The notes: generated from the letters alone by a model not told the origin. A stretch of 64,000 nucleotides of DNA from an uncultured Eggerthellaceae bacterium (GCA_910589125.1 CAJURX010000004.1:62001-126000); one strand, 5' to 3'; positions 43,437-52,129 are shown, counted from the first letter of the stretch. A program made the numbers and translations.

Positions 43437-46364
43437 CTACCATTCTCCTTCAGCCATGCGAACGCGATCGGTCACATTCGCAACGGCGAGGCCGATGCCC
43501 AACACGACGGGAACGATGACCCCGACGATGGTGATGGGCAGGAACGTGGCCACGGCGCTCATGAGCGATGGCACGACCAGCATCCCGCAGACCAAGAGCG
43601 CGCCGCACGCAACGGACCCCATGATGTCGAATGCCTTGGAGCCCTTCACGCAGAAGAGCGAATATGCACCTGCGCCCAGCACCCAAGAAGCTGCAACGCT
43701 CCAAGTGACCCCATTCGCCAGGACCTCTATCAGGCCATTCGTGATGGATGCCCCCGCGATGACGGGATTCACTGCCACGATGAAGTTCGAGAGCACCTCC
43801 CAGTTCTCAAGGCTTCCCGAGCCCAGCGCAGCGAACACGATGGCGCTCACGACAGAAGCGCCAGCTGCTGCCAGCGCATCGCGCACATCCAGCACCGCCC
43901 CCGCCACGACGGGGACCACCGCTGCGAACCCGACGGATCCGAGCAACGGCTGCATCATCACGAGCGTGCATGCCGCATCGCTCTGCCGTCCGAAGAACCA
44001 CCACCATGCGCCCATACCGAGGACCAAGAGCAGCGCTGCCGTCCAGGCTTGGCTGACCATCAGCGACACACCGAACGCCGCATACACGACGATGAACCCG
44101 ATCTTCGGCTTGATGAATGCGACGGCGGCGAAAGCGAGCATGACCACCCACGCCGCGATGGGCAGCGTGGAGAATAGGCCGAACGTGGTGTCCTGCATGC
44201 CATTCTGTCCGCCATCGAACACGACGCGGAAGTTCAAGAGCGCCACCACGGCGATCATGAGCGCAGACGCTGTCGCGAAGGCGCGCATGACGAATCCCGC
44301 GCCCTGCTCTCCCAGCCTATCGATCAAAGGGACGCGGGGCTGCTTCGGCTGACGCGGCTCCCGCTCTTCGCGAGCGGCGCGCGCCTCGCGCTCTTGGCCA
44401 GCATCCCGTCCAGGTCGCTTCGGCTCATCAGCGCCCAGACCAGCGCCCCGGTCGACACCAGCACCAGAGGAAGCCTTCGAAGCACCCTCCGCACGCTCGT
44501 CTGCGCTGGGACCAACAGCCCGCTTGAGCAAGCCTCCGAAGAGGCCGCCCTTCGCAGGGACCTCGTCCGCCTCAGCTGACGCAGTGCTCTCCATGACCGG
44601 AGACACAGCCACGGCACGTCCGAGCTGCTTGCCGCCCTCCTTCGCATTCGCGAGCATCGGGGCCAGCTCTCGTGCGAACTCCGCCACCGTCTCATAGCGC
44701 CCATCCGCATCAGGCGAGAGCGCCGTGAACATGACGTCGTCCATCTTCTCATCCATGTCATCCCAGCAGCGCGATGGCAAGATGATCTCAGCATCTTCGA
44801 TGGCTATCTCAGCATCTGCCAGCGTCTTCGCTCGGAAGGGGTTGGACCCGGTCAGCATCTCGTAGGTGAGCGACGCGAGCGCCCACTCATCCGTGCGCAC
44901 ATCCAGCGGTTGCCGACGCATCTGCTCAAGCGGCATGTATCCGATCGTGCCACCGCCGGTCTTGCCCTGCCCGCTGCCATCCATGAGGGTGGACAGACCG
45001 AAGTCCGTCACCTTGACCACACCCTCTTTGTTGATGATCACGTTCTCCGGCTTGATATCCAGATGCAGCACGTTCGCCTTATGTGCCACCTGGAGCGCGT
45101 GCGAAACGCTCAGGAACACCGCCGTGATCATGTCCAGCGTGACATCATCGCCCAAGTCGCGGATCAAGCGCGCGAGCGTCTTGCCCTCCACGTACTCCAT
45201 GATGACGTACGCCATGTCACCTTCGACGACGCAGTCATACACGGTGACGATGTTCGCATCGTTCAGATGCGCCGCCGTGCGCGCCTCCTCCAACCCCGGC
45301 ACCGTCCCAAGCTGGGAGAGCTCTTCGGGGGTCAGGGCTGCGCTCTGGGCATCAGAGGCACCCACCGCGCGAGCGCGCGATACCCCTCGAGCGCGCAAGG
45401 CCTGCTCATGGCGCTGCTTCGCCTCTGCGCGTTCCTGCCACTGCTGGACGGCAGCGATGCTCGGTCGCTGCGACGAGGCATCGAATCCCAGCTCGTTCAC
45501 ACCGCCGAGCGCGAGATTGCGATGGTAATCCCCCGCAGCCGGACCGCCGCCCCTCCATCGGGCGGCCTCATCCTCATCCATGGCATCCAAGAATGACGGA
45601 CGCATCTGCCCTGCCGCGCCACGAAGGTCAGGGATGCCACCAAGCCCCGCCAGGGCCGCGTCGCGCGTCTCCCCGTCGACATCCTCGGGCTCATCCAACA
45701 GCGCAGCCATATCAAGGCTGATGCTCACGGCATCCGAATCCACGCCCTTGATCTTGGTCTGCCCGGCACCCTTGATGGCACCAGGGAGCATGTCAGCCAA
45801 TACTGGGATGTCGCGCGGTGCCGTGATGAGCTCATGGGGCTCTTCGGTGGGCTGCGTTGCAGCATCCTCCGCTTCAGGGACTGGTGAGCGCATTGCCGTG
45901 CGGGCCTCGGGCACCGCTCGGCTGGCAGGAACGGCACGTCCTGCACGCCCGCGAGCAAGCCGCTCCTCGCGCTTGCTCAGAAAGCTCGGCTCGCTGGGAA
46001 GCGCACCACCCCGAGCGCCCTCCGCCGCACCGAAGGATGCGACGGGCTTCCGGTTCGCCTTGCCGTAGACGCTGCGCACAGAACCCTTGCGGATGCGCGC
46101 GGCCGTAGAGCCGCCAGCATAGATCACGCGCGAACTGCCGATGGGGATGGAGGGCGCATCCAGGCCAGATGCCGGGTCTATCTGCTTGAGCAGCGCCGCC
46201 GTGCGCTTGGCCGCATCCACATCAGCCCGCGTGATGCGGATGCACTTGATGGCAACATCGCGCTTCAGGTGCGTGTCGAAGGCGTGCTGGACCGTGGCAT
46301 ACCCGCCTGAGCCGGCTTTGCCGATGATCCGATACCTATCGAGTATGAGCTCGCGCTCAAGCAT
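43437..46364 (-). CDS. Membrane Ser/Thr protein kinase with a large insertion in the N-lobe
   Basis: 975 residues. The N-lobe begins at once: P-loop GKAGSGGYATV (15-25) and the ATP lysine in VAIKCI (Lys40). The alpha-C glutamate (LEEARTAAHL, near 359) appears only after about 310 residues of low-complexity, Arg/Ala/Glu-rich sequence. The catalytic loop is HLDIKPEN (near 433, Leu in place of the usual Arg), then TDFGLS and the GYMPLEQM substrate loop. Residues 575-690 are a linker; seven or eight membrane helices fill 700-960. Hanks-type kinases here normally have a single helix and PASTA repeats, so this form is unusual. Catalytic residues K, E, D and DFG are present. Confidence 0.85.
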   Translation of the reverse strand: MLERELILDRYRIIGKAGSGGYATVQHAFDTHLKRDVAIKCIRITRADVDAAKRTAALLKQIDPASGLDAPSIPIGSSRVIYAGGSTAARIRKGSVRSVYGKANRKPVASFGAAEGARGGALPSEPSFLSKREERLARGRAGRAVPASRAVPEARTAMRSPVPEAEDAATQPTEEPHELITAPRDIPVLADMLPGAIKGAGQTKIKGVDSDAVSISLDMAALLDEPEDVDGETRDAALAGLGGIPDLRGAAGQMRPSFLDAMDEDEAARWRGGGPAAGDYHRNLALGGVNELGFDASSQRPSIAAVQQWQERAEAKQRHEQALRARGVSRARAVGASDAQSAALTPEELSQLGTVPGLEEARTAAHLNDANIVTVYDCVVEGDMAYVIMEYVEGKTLARLIRDLGDDVTLDMITAVFLSVSHALQVAHKANVLHLDIKPENVIINKEGVVKVTDFGLSTLMDGSGQGKTGGGTIGYMPLEQMRRQPLDVRTDEWALASLTYEMLTGSNPFRAKTLADAEIAIEDAEIILPSRCWDDMDEKMDDVMFTALSPDADGRYETVAEFARELAPMLANAKEGGKQLGRAVAVSPVMESTASAEADEVPAKGGLFGGLLKRAVGPSADERAEGASKASSGAGVDRGAGLGADEPKRPGRDAGQEREARAAREEREPRQPKQPRVPLIDRLGEQGAGFVMRAFATASALMIAVVALLNFRVVFDGGQNGMQDTTFGLFSTLPIAAWVVMLAFAAVAFIKPKIGFIVVYAAFGVSLMVSQAWTAALLLVLGMGAWWWFFGRQSDAACTLVMMQPLLGSVGFAAVVPVVAGAVLDVRDALAAAGASVVSAIVFAALGSGSLENWEVLSNFIVAVNPVIAGASITNGLIEVLANGVTWSVAASWVLGAGAYSLFCVKGSKAFDIMGSVACGALLVCGMLVVPSLMSAVATFLPITIVGVIVPVVLGIGLAVANVTDRVRMAEGEW

Positions 46365-46408
46365 CCGATACGCGCAGCCTTCCTTGCCGTCCGTGGCCCC
46401 AAGATAGC

Positions 46409-46432
46409 AAAAAAGCCGCTTTCGCGGCTTTT
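46409..46432 (-). terminator. Terminator following tRNA-Leu
   Basis: AAAAGCCGC / GCGGCTTTT stem (9 bp) with TTTC loop and A/T tracts on both sides, so it can work in both directions. It lies just after the tRNA 3' end and before the kinase gene. Confidence 0.85.
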
Positions 46433-46439
46433 AATCATA

Positions 46440-46526
46440 TGGTGCGGGTGAAAGGACTTGAACCTTCATGAGCCGGAGCTCACATGGACCTGAACCATGC
46501 GCGTCTGCCAATTCCGCCACACCCGC
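46440..46526 (-). tRNA. tRNA-Leu (CAG)
   Basis: 87 nt with CCA encoded. Acceptor GCGGGTG pairs with CACCCGC; the anticodon stem CATGG / CCATG holds the loop TTCAGGT with anticodon CAG; a long variable arm (GAGC-TCC-GGCTC type) and a T-arm with GGTTCAAGTCC follow. The long variable arm and G-rich D-loop (AATTGGCAGA) are typical for leucine tRNAs. It has its own promoter and terminator. Confidence 0.96.
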
Positions 46527-46543
46527 AGACATGAAGCCCTGAA

Positions 46544-46572
46544 ATGATAGCTGAGTCTACGACAACGCGCAA
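46544..46572 (-). promoter_or_regulatory. tRNA-Leu promoter
   Basis: Minus strand -35 TTGCGC (46572-46567), 17-nt spacer, -10 TATCAT (46549-46544). Predicted start near 46537, about 11 nt before the mature tRNA. Confidence 0.65.
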
Positions 46573-46665
46573 GGAGGAATCTCACATATCTTCGCCATGG
46601 CTCTGGCACGACCCCTGCTGGGGACCATGCTGCTTCCATAGAACGGCAGATGCCACGCGCGAAGC

Positions 46666-47538
46666 CTACTGGTCGACCGTACGCGCCTTCGACATCTGAC
46701 GATGATGCTCGGCTACGATGGACTCTGCCTGACGGCGTAGCTGCTCCTGCTGGCGGCGCTCGCTCAGGCGCTGGCGCTTCGCTGCACGCTCATGGCGCTC
46801 GACCACGCGACGAGCGTCCTCCTTCACCCATGCGCTGCTGGTCCCGTTGCGGCTTCTGAGCTCTTCGCCGACGCGGTCGAAGGATTCCTTCGTGGCAGCC
46901 GTTGCCTGCCGCGCTGACACAGTAGGCATCTTGCCCGTCTTCTGCTTCTCCAGTGCGCGAGCTTCGTTGCGCTGCCGCGGCTCGCGCGTCCGCGCCTGCT
47001 GTCGCGGAGCTGCACCCGCCGCCATCGGCGATGCCGAGCGAACGGGATGGGCGTCTGCGGGCATCGTGCCGACCTGAGGCGAGCGCAGACCCTCCACCTT
47101 GCCGAAGTCTATCGAATCAGGATTGTAGTCAGGCGACTCTGCCATATCAGCGTACGCTTGGCTCGCACGCTTCTGCGCTTCCTTGTTCTCACCGAATGGG
47201 ATGGTGGGCTTGCCCTTGCGGCCCTTCGGCTTCTTCGCGCGGTCAGCATCCTTGGAGCGAACAGGCTCCGCTGCACTGGCGTGCGGCTCCACCGGCATCC
47301 CCGATGGGCTCAGCGCGCCGCGTGCTGCACCTCCGGGAACGCGTGAGCGCGGCATGCCCCCTGATAGCTGGCGCGCCAGATCGGCGCTGCGCTCCTGCTC
47401 CATCATCATGAGCTTGTTGAGCTTGCTCACCTTCACGGATAGGACGGTCGTCCAGACTGCCATGACCACGATGGTGCCAGCCAAGATCATCACGCCGATG
47501 CTCGAGAGCGCGGCAGCATTTGAGAGCAACGATGACAC
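46666..47538 (-). CDS. Single-pass membrane protein with long basic cytoplasmic tail
   Basis: 290 residues starting with GTG 47538 after AAAGG. One helix near the N-terminus (about 12-34, SIGVMILAGTIVVMAVWTTV) and then about 250 residues rich in Arg, Lys, Ala, Gln and Ser with no fold signal; the last 60 are strongly charged and helical. No family recognised. It follows the second TrkA-like gene by 69 nt on the same strand and may share its transcript. The basic tail could bind nucleic acid or membrane; speculation only. Confidence 0.65.
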   Translation of the reverse strand: MSSLLSNAAALSSIGVMILAGTIVVMAVWTTVLSVKVSKLNKLMMMEQERSADLARQLSGGMPRSRVPGGAARGALSPSGMPVEPHASAAEPVRSKDADRAKKPKGRKGKPTIPFGENKEAQKRASQAYADMAESPDYNPDSIDFGKVEGLRSPQVGTMPADAHPVRSASPMAAGAAPRQQARTREPRQRNEARALEKQKTGKMPTVSARQATAATKESFDRVGEELRSRNGTSSAWVKEDARRVVERHERAAKRQRLSERRQQEQLRRQAESIVAEHHRQMSKARTVDQ

Positions 47539-47607
47539 AGCTCAAGCCTTTCTCCGATGGGCTGCCATATCGCATCCCTACTGCATTGTAACGCTGCGAC
47601 CGCCGCT

Positions 47608-48279
47608 CTATAGGCTGCGGAACAGCGTCCTGACCTCATCGAGCACCTCGTTCTCAGCCACGACGATCACCTGATCCCCGGGGTAGAGGACCATGTCCGG
47701 CTCTGCGACCTGCGCGTCATCCTCATAGGCGACCGCCACGATGAGAGAACCCGGAGGCATCTCGATCGAGCCGATGGCGATGCCCTCCTCCTCGGAATGG
47801 TGCCGCATGCGCCCCACGGTGAACTCCGAGAGGGCTACATTGCCATGATTGAGCGACGACACCACCGAGACCGATCCCAGCAGCGCCTCCTCTTCGATCA
47901 GGTTGGCGATCAGCGTGGTGGACGACACGCATTCGATGCCCACCTCACGGAAGATGCGCAGGTTCTTCGGGTTGTTCACGCGGGCGATCACGCGTGGGAC
48001 CGAGAACACGCGCTGCGCGATCTCGCATGCGACGAGGTTCGTGTCATCTTGCCCCGTGGCACCCACGAACACATCCGCCTGGCGGATGCCGGCATCCTCT
48101 TGGCTGCGCGAATCGCACCCGTCCCCGTTGATGACCAGATAGTGGCCCTCGAACGTGACGCTCAGCAGGTCGGCGTTCTCGGCGCGCTCTTCGATGACAG
48201 CAACCTCATTGCCGCTGGCGAGCAGGACGTTCGCCAGATAGGACCCTACTTTTCCCCCGCCCACGATCACGATGTACAT
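47608..48279 (-). CDS. TrkA-type potassium-channel regulatory subunit (second copy)
   Basis: 223 residues: RCK-N Rossmann domain with GGGKVGSYLANVLL and the NGDGCDSRSQEDAG acidic segment, then an RCK-C domain with YEDDAQVAEPDMVLYPGDQV. It gates Trk/Ktr uptake through NAD(H)/ATP or c-di-AMP binding. ATG 48279 lies 4 nt after the stop of the first copy, so the two are translated together and probably form a hetero-oligomeric ring. The membrane channel (TrkH/KtrB) is not in the window. Confidence 0.88.
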   Translation of the reverse strand: MYIVIVGGGKVGSYLANVLLASGNEVAVIEERAENADLLSVTFEGHYLVINGDGCDSRSQEDAGIRQADVFVGATGQDDTNLVACEIAQRVFSVPRVIARVNNPKNLRIFREVGIECVSSTTLIANLIEEEALLGSVSVVSSLNHGNVALSEFTVGRMRHHSEEEGIAIGSIEMPPGSLIVAVAYEDDAQVAEPDMVLYPGDQVIVVAENEVLDEVRTLFRSL

Positions 48280-48283
48280 GACG

Positions 48284-48946
48284 CTACCCCTGCATGTATC
48301 TGAGGAACTGCTTGATATGGTCATGGCGCACGCATGCGAGCACCGTATCCCCGCTATACAAGAGCGAATCCCGTGCGGGGATGGATGAGGCAGAGCCGTC
48401 CAAGCGCTCGAAGGCGATGATGCGCACCTCATGATCGCGCTCGAGCTCAGAGACCTTGATGCTGCGCGCATCTCCCTCGCTGGACAAGTCGAGCGAGAAT
48501 CGGAGTATCTCGAAATCGCCGAACGTGGACACATGAGAGCCGTGCCCGATCATGACCTTCGAGAACACATCCTCTGCTACGAGCGATGTGCCACACACAT
48601 AGTCGATGCCGAGCTGCATGTACGCACGCTCGTGATCGGGATTGTAGAGGCGAGCGATGACGTGGGGAACATCGAACAGGCGGCTTGCCACCTCCGCGCA
48701 CATGATGTTCACCTTGTCGTATTGGGTGACGGCAGCCAGAACATCGCATGATTCCACGCCCGCGCGGATCAGCACGTCCTCGTCGAAGCCAACGCCCTGC
48801 ACTGTAGACCCATTGAAGTTGCGCCCTAGGTTTGCGAATGCGTCAGGAGACCTGTCTATGCAGCTGACATTGTTGCCGTTGTCGGAGAGCATGTTCGCAA
48901 GCTGCGAACCCACTCTGCCACAGCCGACGACGATGATGTTGCTCAC
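48284..48946 (-). CDS. TrkA-type potassium-channel regulatory subunit (first copy)
   Basis: 220 residues starting with GTG 48946, two bases after the stop of the upstream hydrolase gene. The Rossmann start NIIVVGCGRVGSQLANML is followed by SCIDRSPDAF, VQGVGFDEDVLIRAG and a C-terminal RCK-C part with DSLLYSGDTVLACVRHD. It pairs with the second TrkA-like gene. Earlier in-frame starts to 49213 overlap the upstream gene and lack resemblance to anything, so they are dismissed. Coupling to a cell-wall hydrolase suggests joint control of turgor and wall. Confidence 0.86.
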   Translation of the reverse strand: MSNIIVVGCGRVGSQLANMLSDNGNNVSCIDRSPDAFANLGRNFNGSTVQGVGFDEDVLIRAGVESCDVLAAVTQYDKVNIMCAEVASRLFDVPHVIARLYNPDHERAYMQLGIDYVCGTSLVAEDVFSKVMIGHGSHVSTFGDFEILRFSLDLSSEGDARSIKVSELERDHEVRIIAFERLDGSASSIPARDSLLYSGDTVLACVRHDHIKQFLRYMQG

Positions 48947-48948
48947 TG

Positions 48949-49815
48949 CTAGATCTTCGCCATCTCGGACAAGGTGTTGCGATACCAATGATCGGTGTTG
49001 GGCGGGCAGTAGCGCGCCGCATTGGCATACGTGATGGTGTGCCCATAGATGTTGGCCAGGCCAGCAACGTGAGCATAGATCGCGCTCGTCCAGTTGGACC
49101 ATGCACCGCCTGTCCAGCCCCATGCGTTGTACGGAGCGAAGCAATGGGCACCCTTGGTGCTCTCCGTGCAGGAGATCGCTGGGGACCAACGAGGGTCGAC
49201 GCCGTTCTCCCATGCAGCCTGCGCGAAATCACCGCCGTGGCCTGCCAGGGGAGAACCTGCCAGATAGGCATCGATGCGCGCCGTCCACTCTTCGATGAAC
49301 GCGTCGTGCCCGACCGAGAAATCAACATTGCCGATGCCGACAGCCGCAGAGCTCTTGACGCTCTGAGCCTCTTGCGCCTGCTGGATGGCCTCTTGCTCGG
49401 CCTGCCTCTCAGCCTCTTCGGCTGCGATGCGCGCCTCTTCTTCTGCCGCTTGCACCTGGGAGATGGCGCCATCAAGGTTGCGAGACGCGCCGGTCTCCAG
49501 GATGAATCCCTCAGATGATGCGCTGTCTGCACCTAGGGAAGCCGTGCTCGCGAACTGGGTGCTCTGCGCCTGCATCTGGATGGATGCATCCTCGGCATGA
49601 CCCGTGTTGTTCTGCATGGACACCGTGACCAGACCAGCGGCGAATGCGATGACGGGGACGACCAGCACCACCGAGATGCGACGGAACAGGCTCGTGCGAT
49701 GCATGGACGCAGACCCGCGCGATGCTGCATGCATCACGTTCGCGTGCTTCGCACCTGAGATCGCATGTCGTGCGTGCGACGCCGTATGCTTGCCTCTTGC
49801 CAACCCATTCTCCAT
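48949..49815 (-). CDS. Secreted lysozyme/glucosaminidase-like wall protein
   Basis: 288 residues. A basic n-region (1-45) and hydrophobic helix (about 47-66, ISVVLVVPVIAFAAGLVTV) act as signal or anchor; an Ala/Glu/Gln-rich coiled coil lies at about 112-150. The C-terminal 110 residues hold DPRWSPAISCTESTKGAHCF and APYNAWGWTGGAW, with the conserved Glu and paired Cys, as in lysozyme-like proteins of Gram-positives. It should cleave or bind peptidoglycan outside the membrane. It is followed at once by two TrkA genes and preceded by a structured leader, so regulation may depend on an osmotic or wall signal. Confidence 0.7.
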   Translation of the reverse strand: MENGLARGKHTASHARHAISGAKHANVMHAASRGSASMHRTSLFRRISVVLVVPVIAFAAGLVTVSMQNNTGHAEDASIQMQAQSTQFASTASLGADSASSEGFILETGASRNLDGAISQVQAAEEEARIAAEEAERQAEQEAIQQAQEAQSVKSSAAVGIGNVDFSVGHDAFIEEWTARIDAYLAGSPLAGHGGDFAQAAWENGVDPRWSPAISCTESTKGAHCFAPYNAWGWTGGAWSNWTSAIYAHVAGLANIYGHTITYANAARYCPPNTDHWYRNTLSEMAKI

Positions 49816-49868
49816 CTGCGTTGCCCCTTCCCGCTCCGTGCTCTTGCAGGATAGGACAGCGCGTCATT

Positions 49869-49959
49869 CCAGCTGTTCCATTCAACGTACACATGCACCC
49901 CTTCTTGGAGCGCCTGCGCATGCGCGCAAACGGGGCCGATGATTATCGGCGACAGCTGG
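49869..49959 (-). promoter_or_regulatory. Structured RNA candidate in the leader of the wall-hydrolase/TrkA operon
   Basis: On the minus-strand RNA the ends CCAGCUGU (49959-49952) and ACAGCUGG (49876-49869) close a domain. Inside are GCCGAU-AAUC-AUCGGC (49950-49935), a CCC/GGG pairing (near 49934 and 49900) and a UGCGC/GCGCA hairpin. This is a compact multi-branch fold of 91 nt, starting 54 nt before the ATG. No known riboswitch consensus was recognised; the c-di-AMP (ydaO) type was considered because of the gene context but its conserved blocks are absent. Confidence 0.5.
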
Positions 49960-50031
49960 GTGTGTTGTGTGAGTGGGTTTGCTGCCAGAAGAAGGCGTGT
50001 ATGTAAGTTGGTCATGACATTCTACCCTAGT

Positions 50032-50049
50032 TTGCGCACCGATGCGCAA
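50032..50049. repeat. Inverted repeat in front of the wall-hydrolase operon
   Basis: TTGCGCA-CCGA-TGCGCAA, extended by imperfect ACCCT/AGGGT flanks. A TAGAAT hexamer (minus strand, near 50019-50024) lies 8 nt further, so this may be an operator at the operon promoter or a weak terminator for the CBS gene. Confidence 0.45.
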
Positions 50050-50076
50050 GATTAAGGGTAACGGTTGTGCGCCCTT

Positions 50077-50901
50077 TTACTCTGCGACCAAGGACACCTT
50101 CACGCTGGAGATCCTCGAGCGGCGCATTTTCTCCACGGTGAACGCGTAGCCGTCCTCCACCAGAGCGCTGCCCACCTCAGGATACGATTCCATGCGATTC
50201 ATGAGCCAACCTGCCAGCGTGTCATAGTCGTCCGACTCCTCCACCGGCCAGCCCATCTCCTGAGCATCCTCGACGGGAAGGCGGCCATCTGCGCGCCATG
50301 CATCCGCACCGCACGCGGTGACCAGATCGCCACCAAGGTCGGATTCATCGGCTATCTCGCCAACGATCTCCTCCACGATATCCTCGACCGTGACCACGCC
50401 CTCGGTCCCACCGTATTCGTCGACCACGATGGCCATCTGCTGATGAGCAGCCTGCATCTCCCCGAGGAGCGGGATGACATCCTTCGTCTCGGGGACGAAG
50501 AGGGGCTCATACATGAAATCAGATACGGGAGCATCCACCGAGCCATCCATGAGCGGACCGATGAGGTCCTTGTAATGCACGATCCCGATGATGTCGTCGA
50601 TGCCGCCACGGCAGACAGGCAGGCGGGAGTATCCGGTGCCGCGCATGCGCTCGAGCGCTTGGCGCCCCGTTTCATCCGCCTCTACCAGCATCACGTCCAC
50701 GCGAGGCGTGCAGATATCATCAGCCGTGGCATCACCCAGGTCGATGATGTCCTGGATCATGCGCTTCTCTTCGTCGGCGAGGTCCTCAGCCGCATCCACG
50801 AGCTCGCGGAGCTCGTCCTCAGATGCGGATTCGCGCCTACCAGCAGTAAGACGCTCGAAGAAGCCTTGCTTCGGCTTTTCCTTGCTCGTGTCGGGATCCA
50901 T
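50077..50901 (-). CDS. CorC/HlyC-type CBS-domain protein
   Basis: 274 residues. Two CBS motifs (about 62-180: DICTPRVDVMLVEAD and VSDFMYEPLFVPETKDV) are followed by HQQMAIVVDEYGGTEGVVT and a C-terminal CorC_HlyC domain (about 195-270). There is no N-terminal DUF21 membrane part, so it is the soluble CorC-like form. Such proteins modulate Mg2+/Co2+ efflux and bind adenosyl nucleotides. It lies 15 nt after the DUF4190-like gene. Confidence 0.9.
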   Translation of the reverse strand: MDPDTSKEKPKQGFFERLTAGRRESASEDELRELVDAAEDLADEEKRMIQDIIDLGDATADDICTPRVDVMLVEADETGRQALERMRGTGYSRLPVCRGGIDDIIGIVHYKDLIGPLMDGSVDAPVSDFMYEPLFVPETKDVIPLLGEMQAAHQQMAIVVDEYGGTEGVVTVEDIVEEIVGEIADESDLGGDLVTACGADAWRADGRLPVEDAQEMGWPVEESDDYDTLAGWLMNRMESYPEVGSALVEDGYAFTVEKMRRSRISSVKVSLVAE

Positions 50902-50916
50902 CGTCGTATGCAGGTG

Positions 50917-51921
50917 CTAGCCCAGCGGGTTGGGGATGGGGATCCTCCAGATGGCGCCGAACGGGCTGTTGTTATAGAACACAGACCACGTGCGCGCTTG
51001 ACCCTCGCCGAAGAGGCCCGCGTAGATGAACACGATCATGAAGAGGAGCACTACGAACAGGATCAACGAGAAGATGAGGCCAACGGTGGCGAAGATCTGC
51101 CCCGTCTCTGCCTTCGGAGACCTGCCACCCTGCGCCATGTAGGACTTGCTCATCTTGCGCACGACGATGCCGAGGACAAGGCCCACCGGAGGGATGAGCG
51201 CGAACACCACGGACAGGATGCCCAAGATCATGCAGAGCGTGGCCTTGCCCGCGGAAGGCTCAGGACCCATGGGCATGGGAGCCTGCTGCTTCGCTGCCTG
51301 CTTGGCAGCCTTCGCCGCCTGCTTCGCTGCGTGCTTGTCCATGACGGGCTCGGGCTGCGGCGCAGGAGCAGGCTGAGCCTGCTGCGCTGGCATTGCTTGC
51401 GGTGCGGCACCAGGCATCTGCTGGGGAGTCGCGCCGGGCATCTGCCCATAGGGCTGCTGCATCCCCGGATACGCCTGCTGCATCTGGTCGGGCATCTGCT
51501 GCTGACCATATCCGGCCATCTGCTGCATGTACTGCTGCTCGGGATCCATGTAGGGCTGCTGAGCGCCCATGGTGGGATCCATCTCAGGGTATGCTCCCGA
51601 CATGCCACCCATAGCCATGTCCGGATCCATGTACCCACCCTGCGGATACTGCCCATAGGGGTCTTGCTGCATGGGCTGACCATACATGCCCTGCTGGTCC
51701 ATGTACATCTGATTCGGGTCCATATAGGGCTGCTGGACCTGATTCGGATCCATGTACTGCTGCTGCGCGTATATCTCCTGCGGAGAGGGCATCCCGCCAG
51801 GGTATCCTCCCTGCTGATATTGCCCCCACGCCGGGTCTGGCTGACCGTACATCGACGGATCGACCGGCTCTCCGTAACCCATCGGCTGGCCGTTGTTGTC
51901 GTATCTCATGTTATCCGGCAT
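50917..51921 (-). CDS. DUF4190-like membrane protein with Tyr/Met/Gln-rich repeat tail
   Basis: 334 residues. The first 190 are disordered and rich in Q, P, M, Y and G, with recurring YMDP units (at least four, for example QQPYMDPNQ and GGYMDPDMA), then an Ala-Lys stretch (KQAAKAAKQAAK). Two membrane helices follow (about 224-250 and 275-305) in the DUF4190 pattern ATLCMILGILSVVFALIPPV. The C-terminus ends FGAIWRIPIPNPLG. AAAAGGG precedes ATG 51921. The aromatic-rich tail suggests self-association; the function is unknown. The CorC-like gene follows 15 nt later. Confidence 0.72.
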   Translation of the reverse strand: MPDNMRYDNNGQPMGYGEPVDPSMYGQPDPAWGQYQQGGYPGGMPSPQEIYAQQQYMDPNQVQQPYMDPNQMYMDQQGMYGQPMQQDPYGQYPQGGYMDPDMAMGGMSGAYPEMDPTMGAQQPYMDPEQQYMQQMAGYGQQQMPDQMQQAYPGMQQPYGQMPGATPQQMPGAAPQAMPAQQAQPAPAPQPEPVMDKHAAKQAAKAAKQAAKQQAPMPMGPEPSAGKATLCMILGILSVVFALIPPVGLVLGIVVRKMSKSYMAQGGRSPKAETGQIFATVGLIFSLILFVVLLFMIVFIYAGLFGEGQARTWSVFYNNSPFGAIWRIPIPNPLG

Positions 51922-51938
51922 CTGAGACCCTTTTCGCT

Positions 51939-51951
51939 CTATGGACCATAG
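51939..51951. repeat. Short palindrome upstream of the DUF4190-like gene
   Basis: CTATGG-A-CCATAG, perfect 6-bp arms, 18 nt before the start codon. Possible operator or small hairpin. Confidence 0.3.
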
Positions 51952-52059
51952 GCGTACCATCCATGGCGTGCCCGCTTTTCGATAGTATCGCTTGCATATT
52001 GTACTAGACCTGCAGGATTACAGCGAATGTTTTTATCGTTGACGGGGCCTGAGAAGAGA

Positions 52060-52085
52060 CCGAGCCGGGAGAGGACCCGGCTCGG
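52060..52085 (-). terminator. Terminator after cydAB
   Basis: A 10-bp perfect stem (CCGAGCCGGG / CCCGGCTCGG) with 6-nt loop, followed on the minus strand by TCTCTTCTC. It lies 45 nt beyond the cydB stop. Confidence 0.7.
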
Positions 52086-52129
52086 TTGGATGCCTATGGG
52101 GAATGCGGCGAAGAGCGCAGCGAGCGTGC

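Noticed and set aside
49860..49960. c-di-AMP (ydaO) riboswitch
   Set aside because: The gene context fits, but the conserved ydaO sequence blocks are missing, so it is reported only as an unnamed structured leader.
51400..51760. Tandem DNA repeat containing GGATCCATGTA
   Set aside because: It is coding low complexity for repeated YMDP units in the DUF4190-like protein, not an independent DNA repeat.
50065..51951. Plus-strand frame of 628 codons opposite the CBS and DUF4190-like genes
   Set aside because: It spans two real minus-strand genes and is rich in His, Arg and Leu; no start site or homology.
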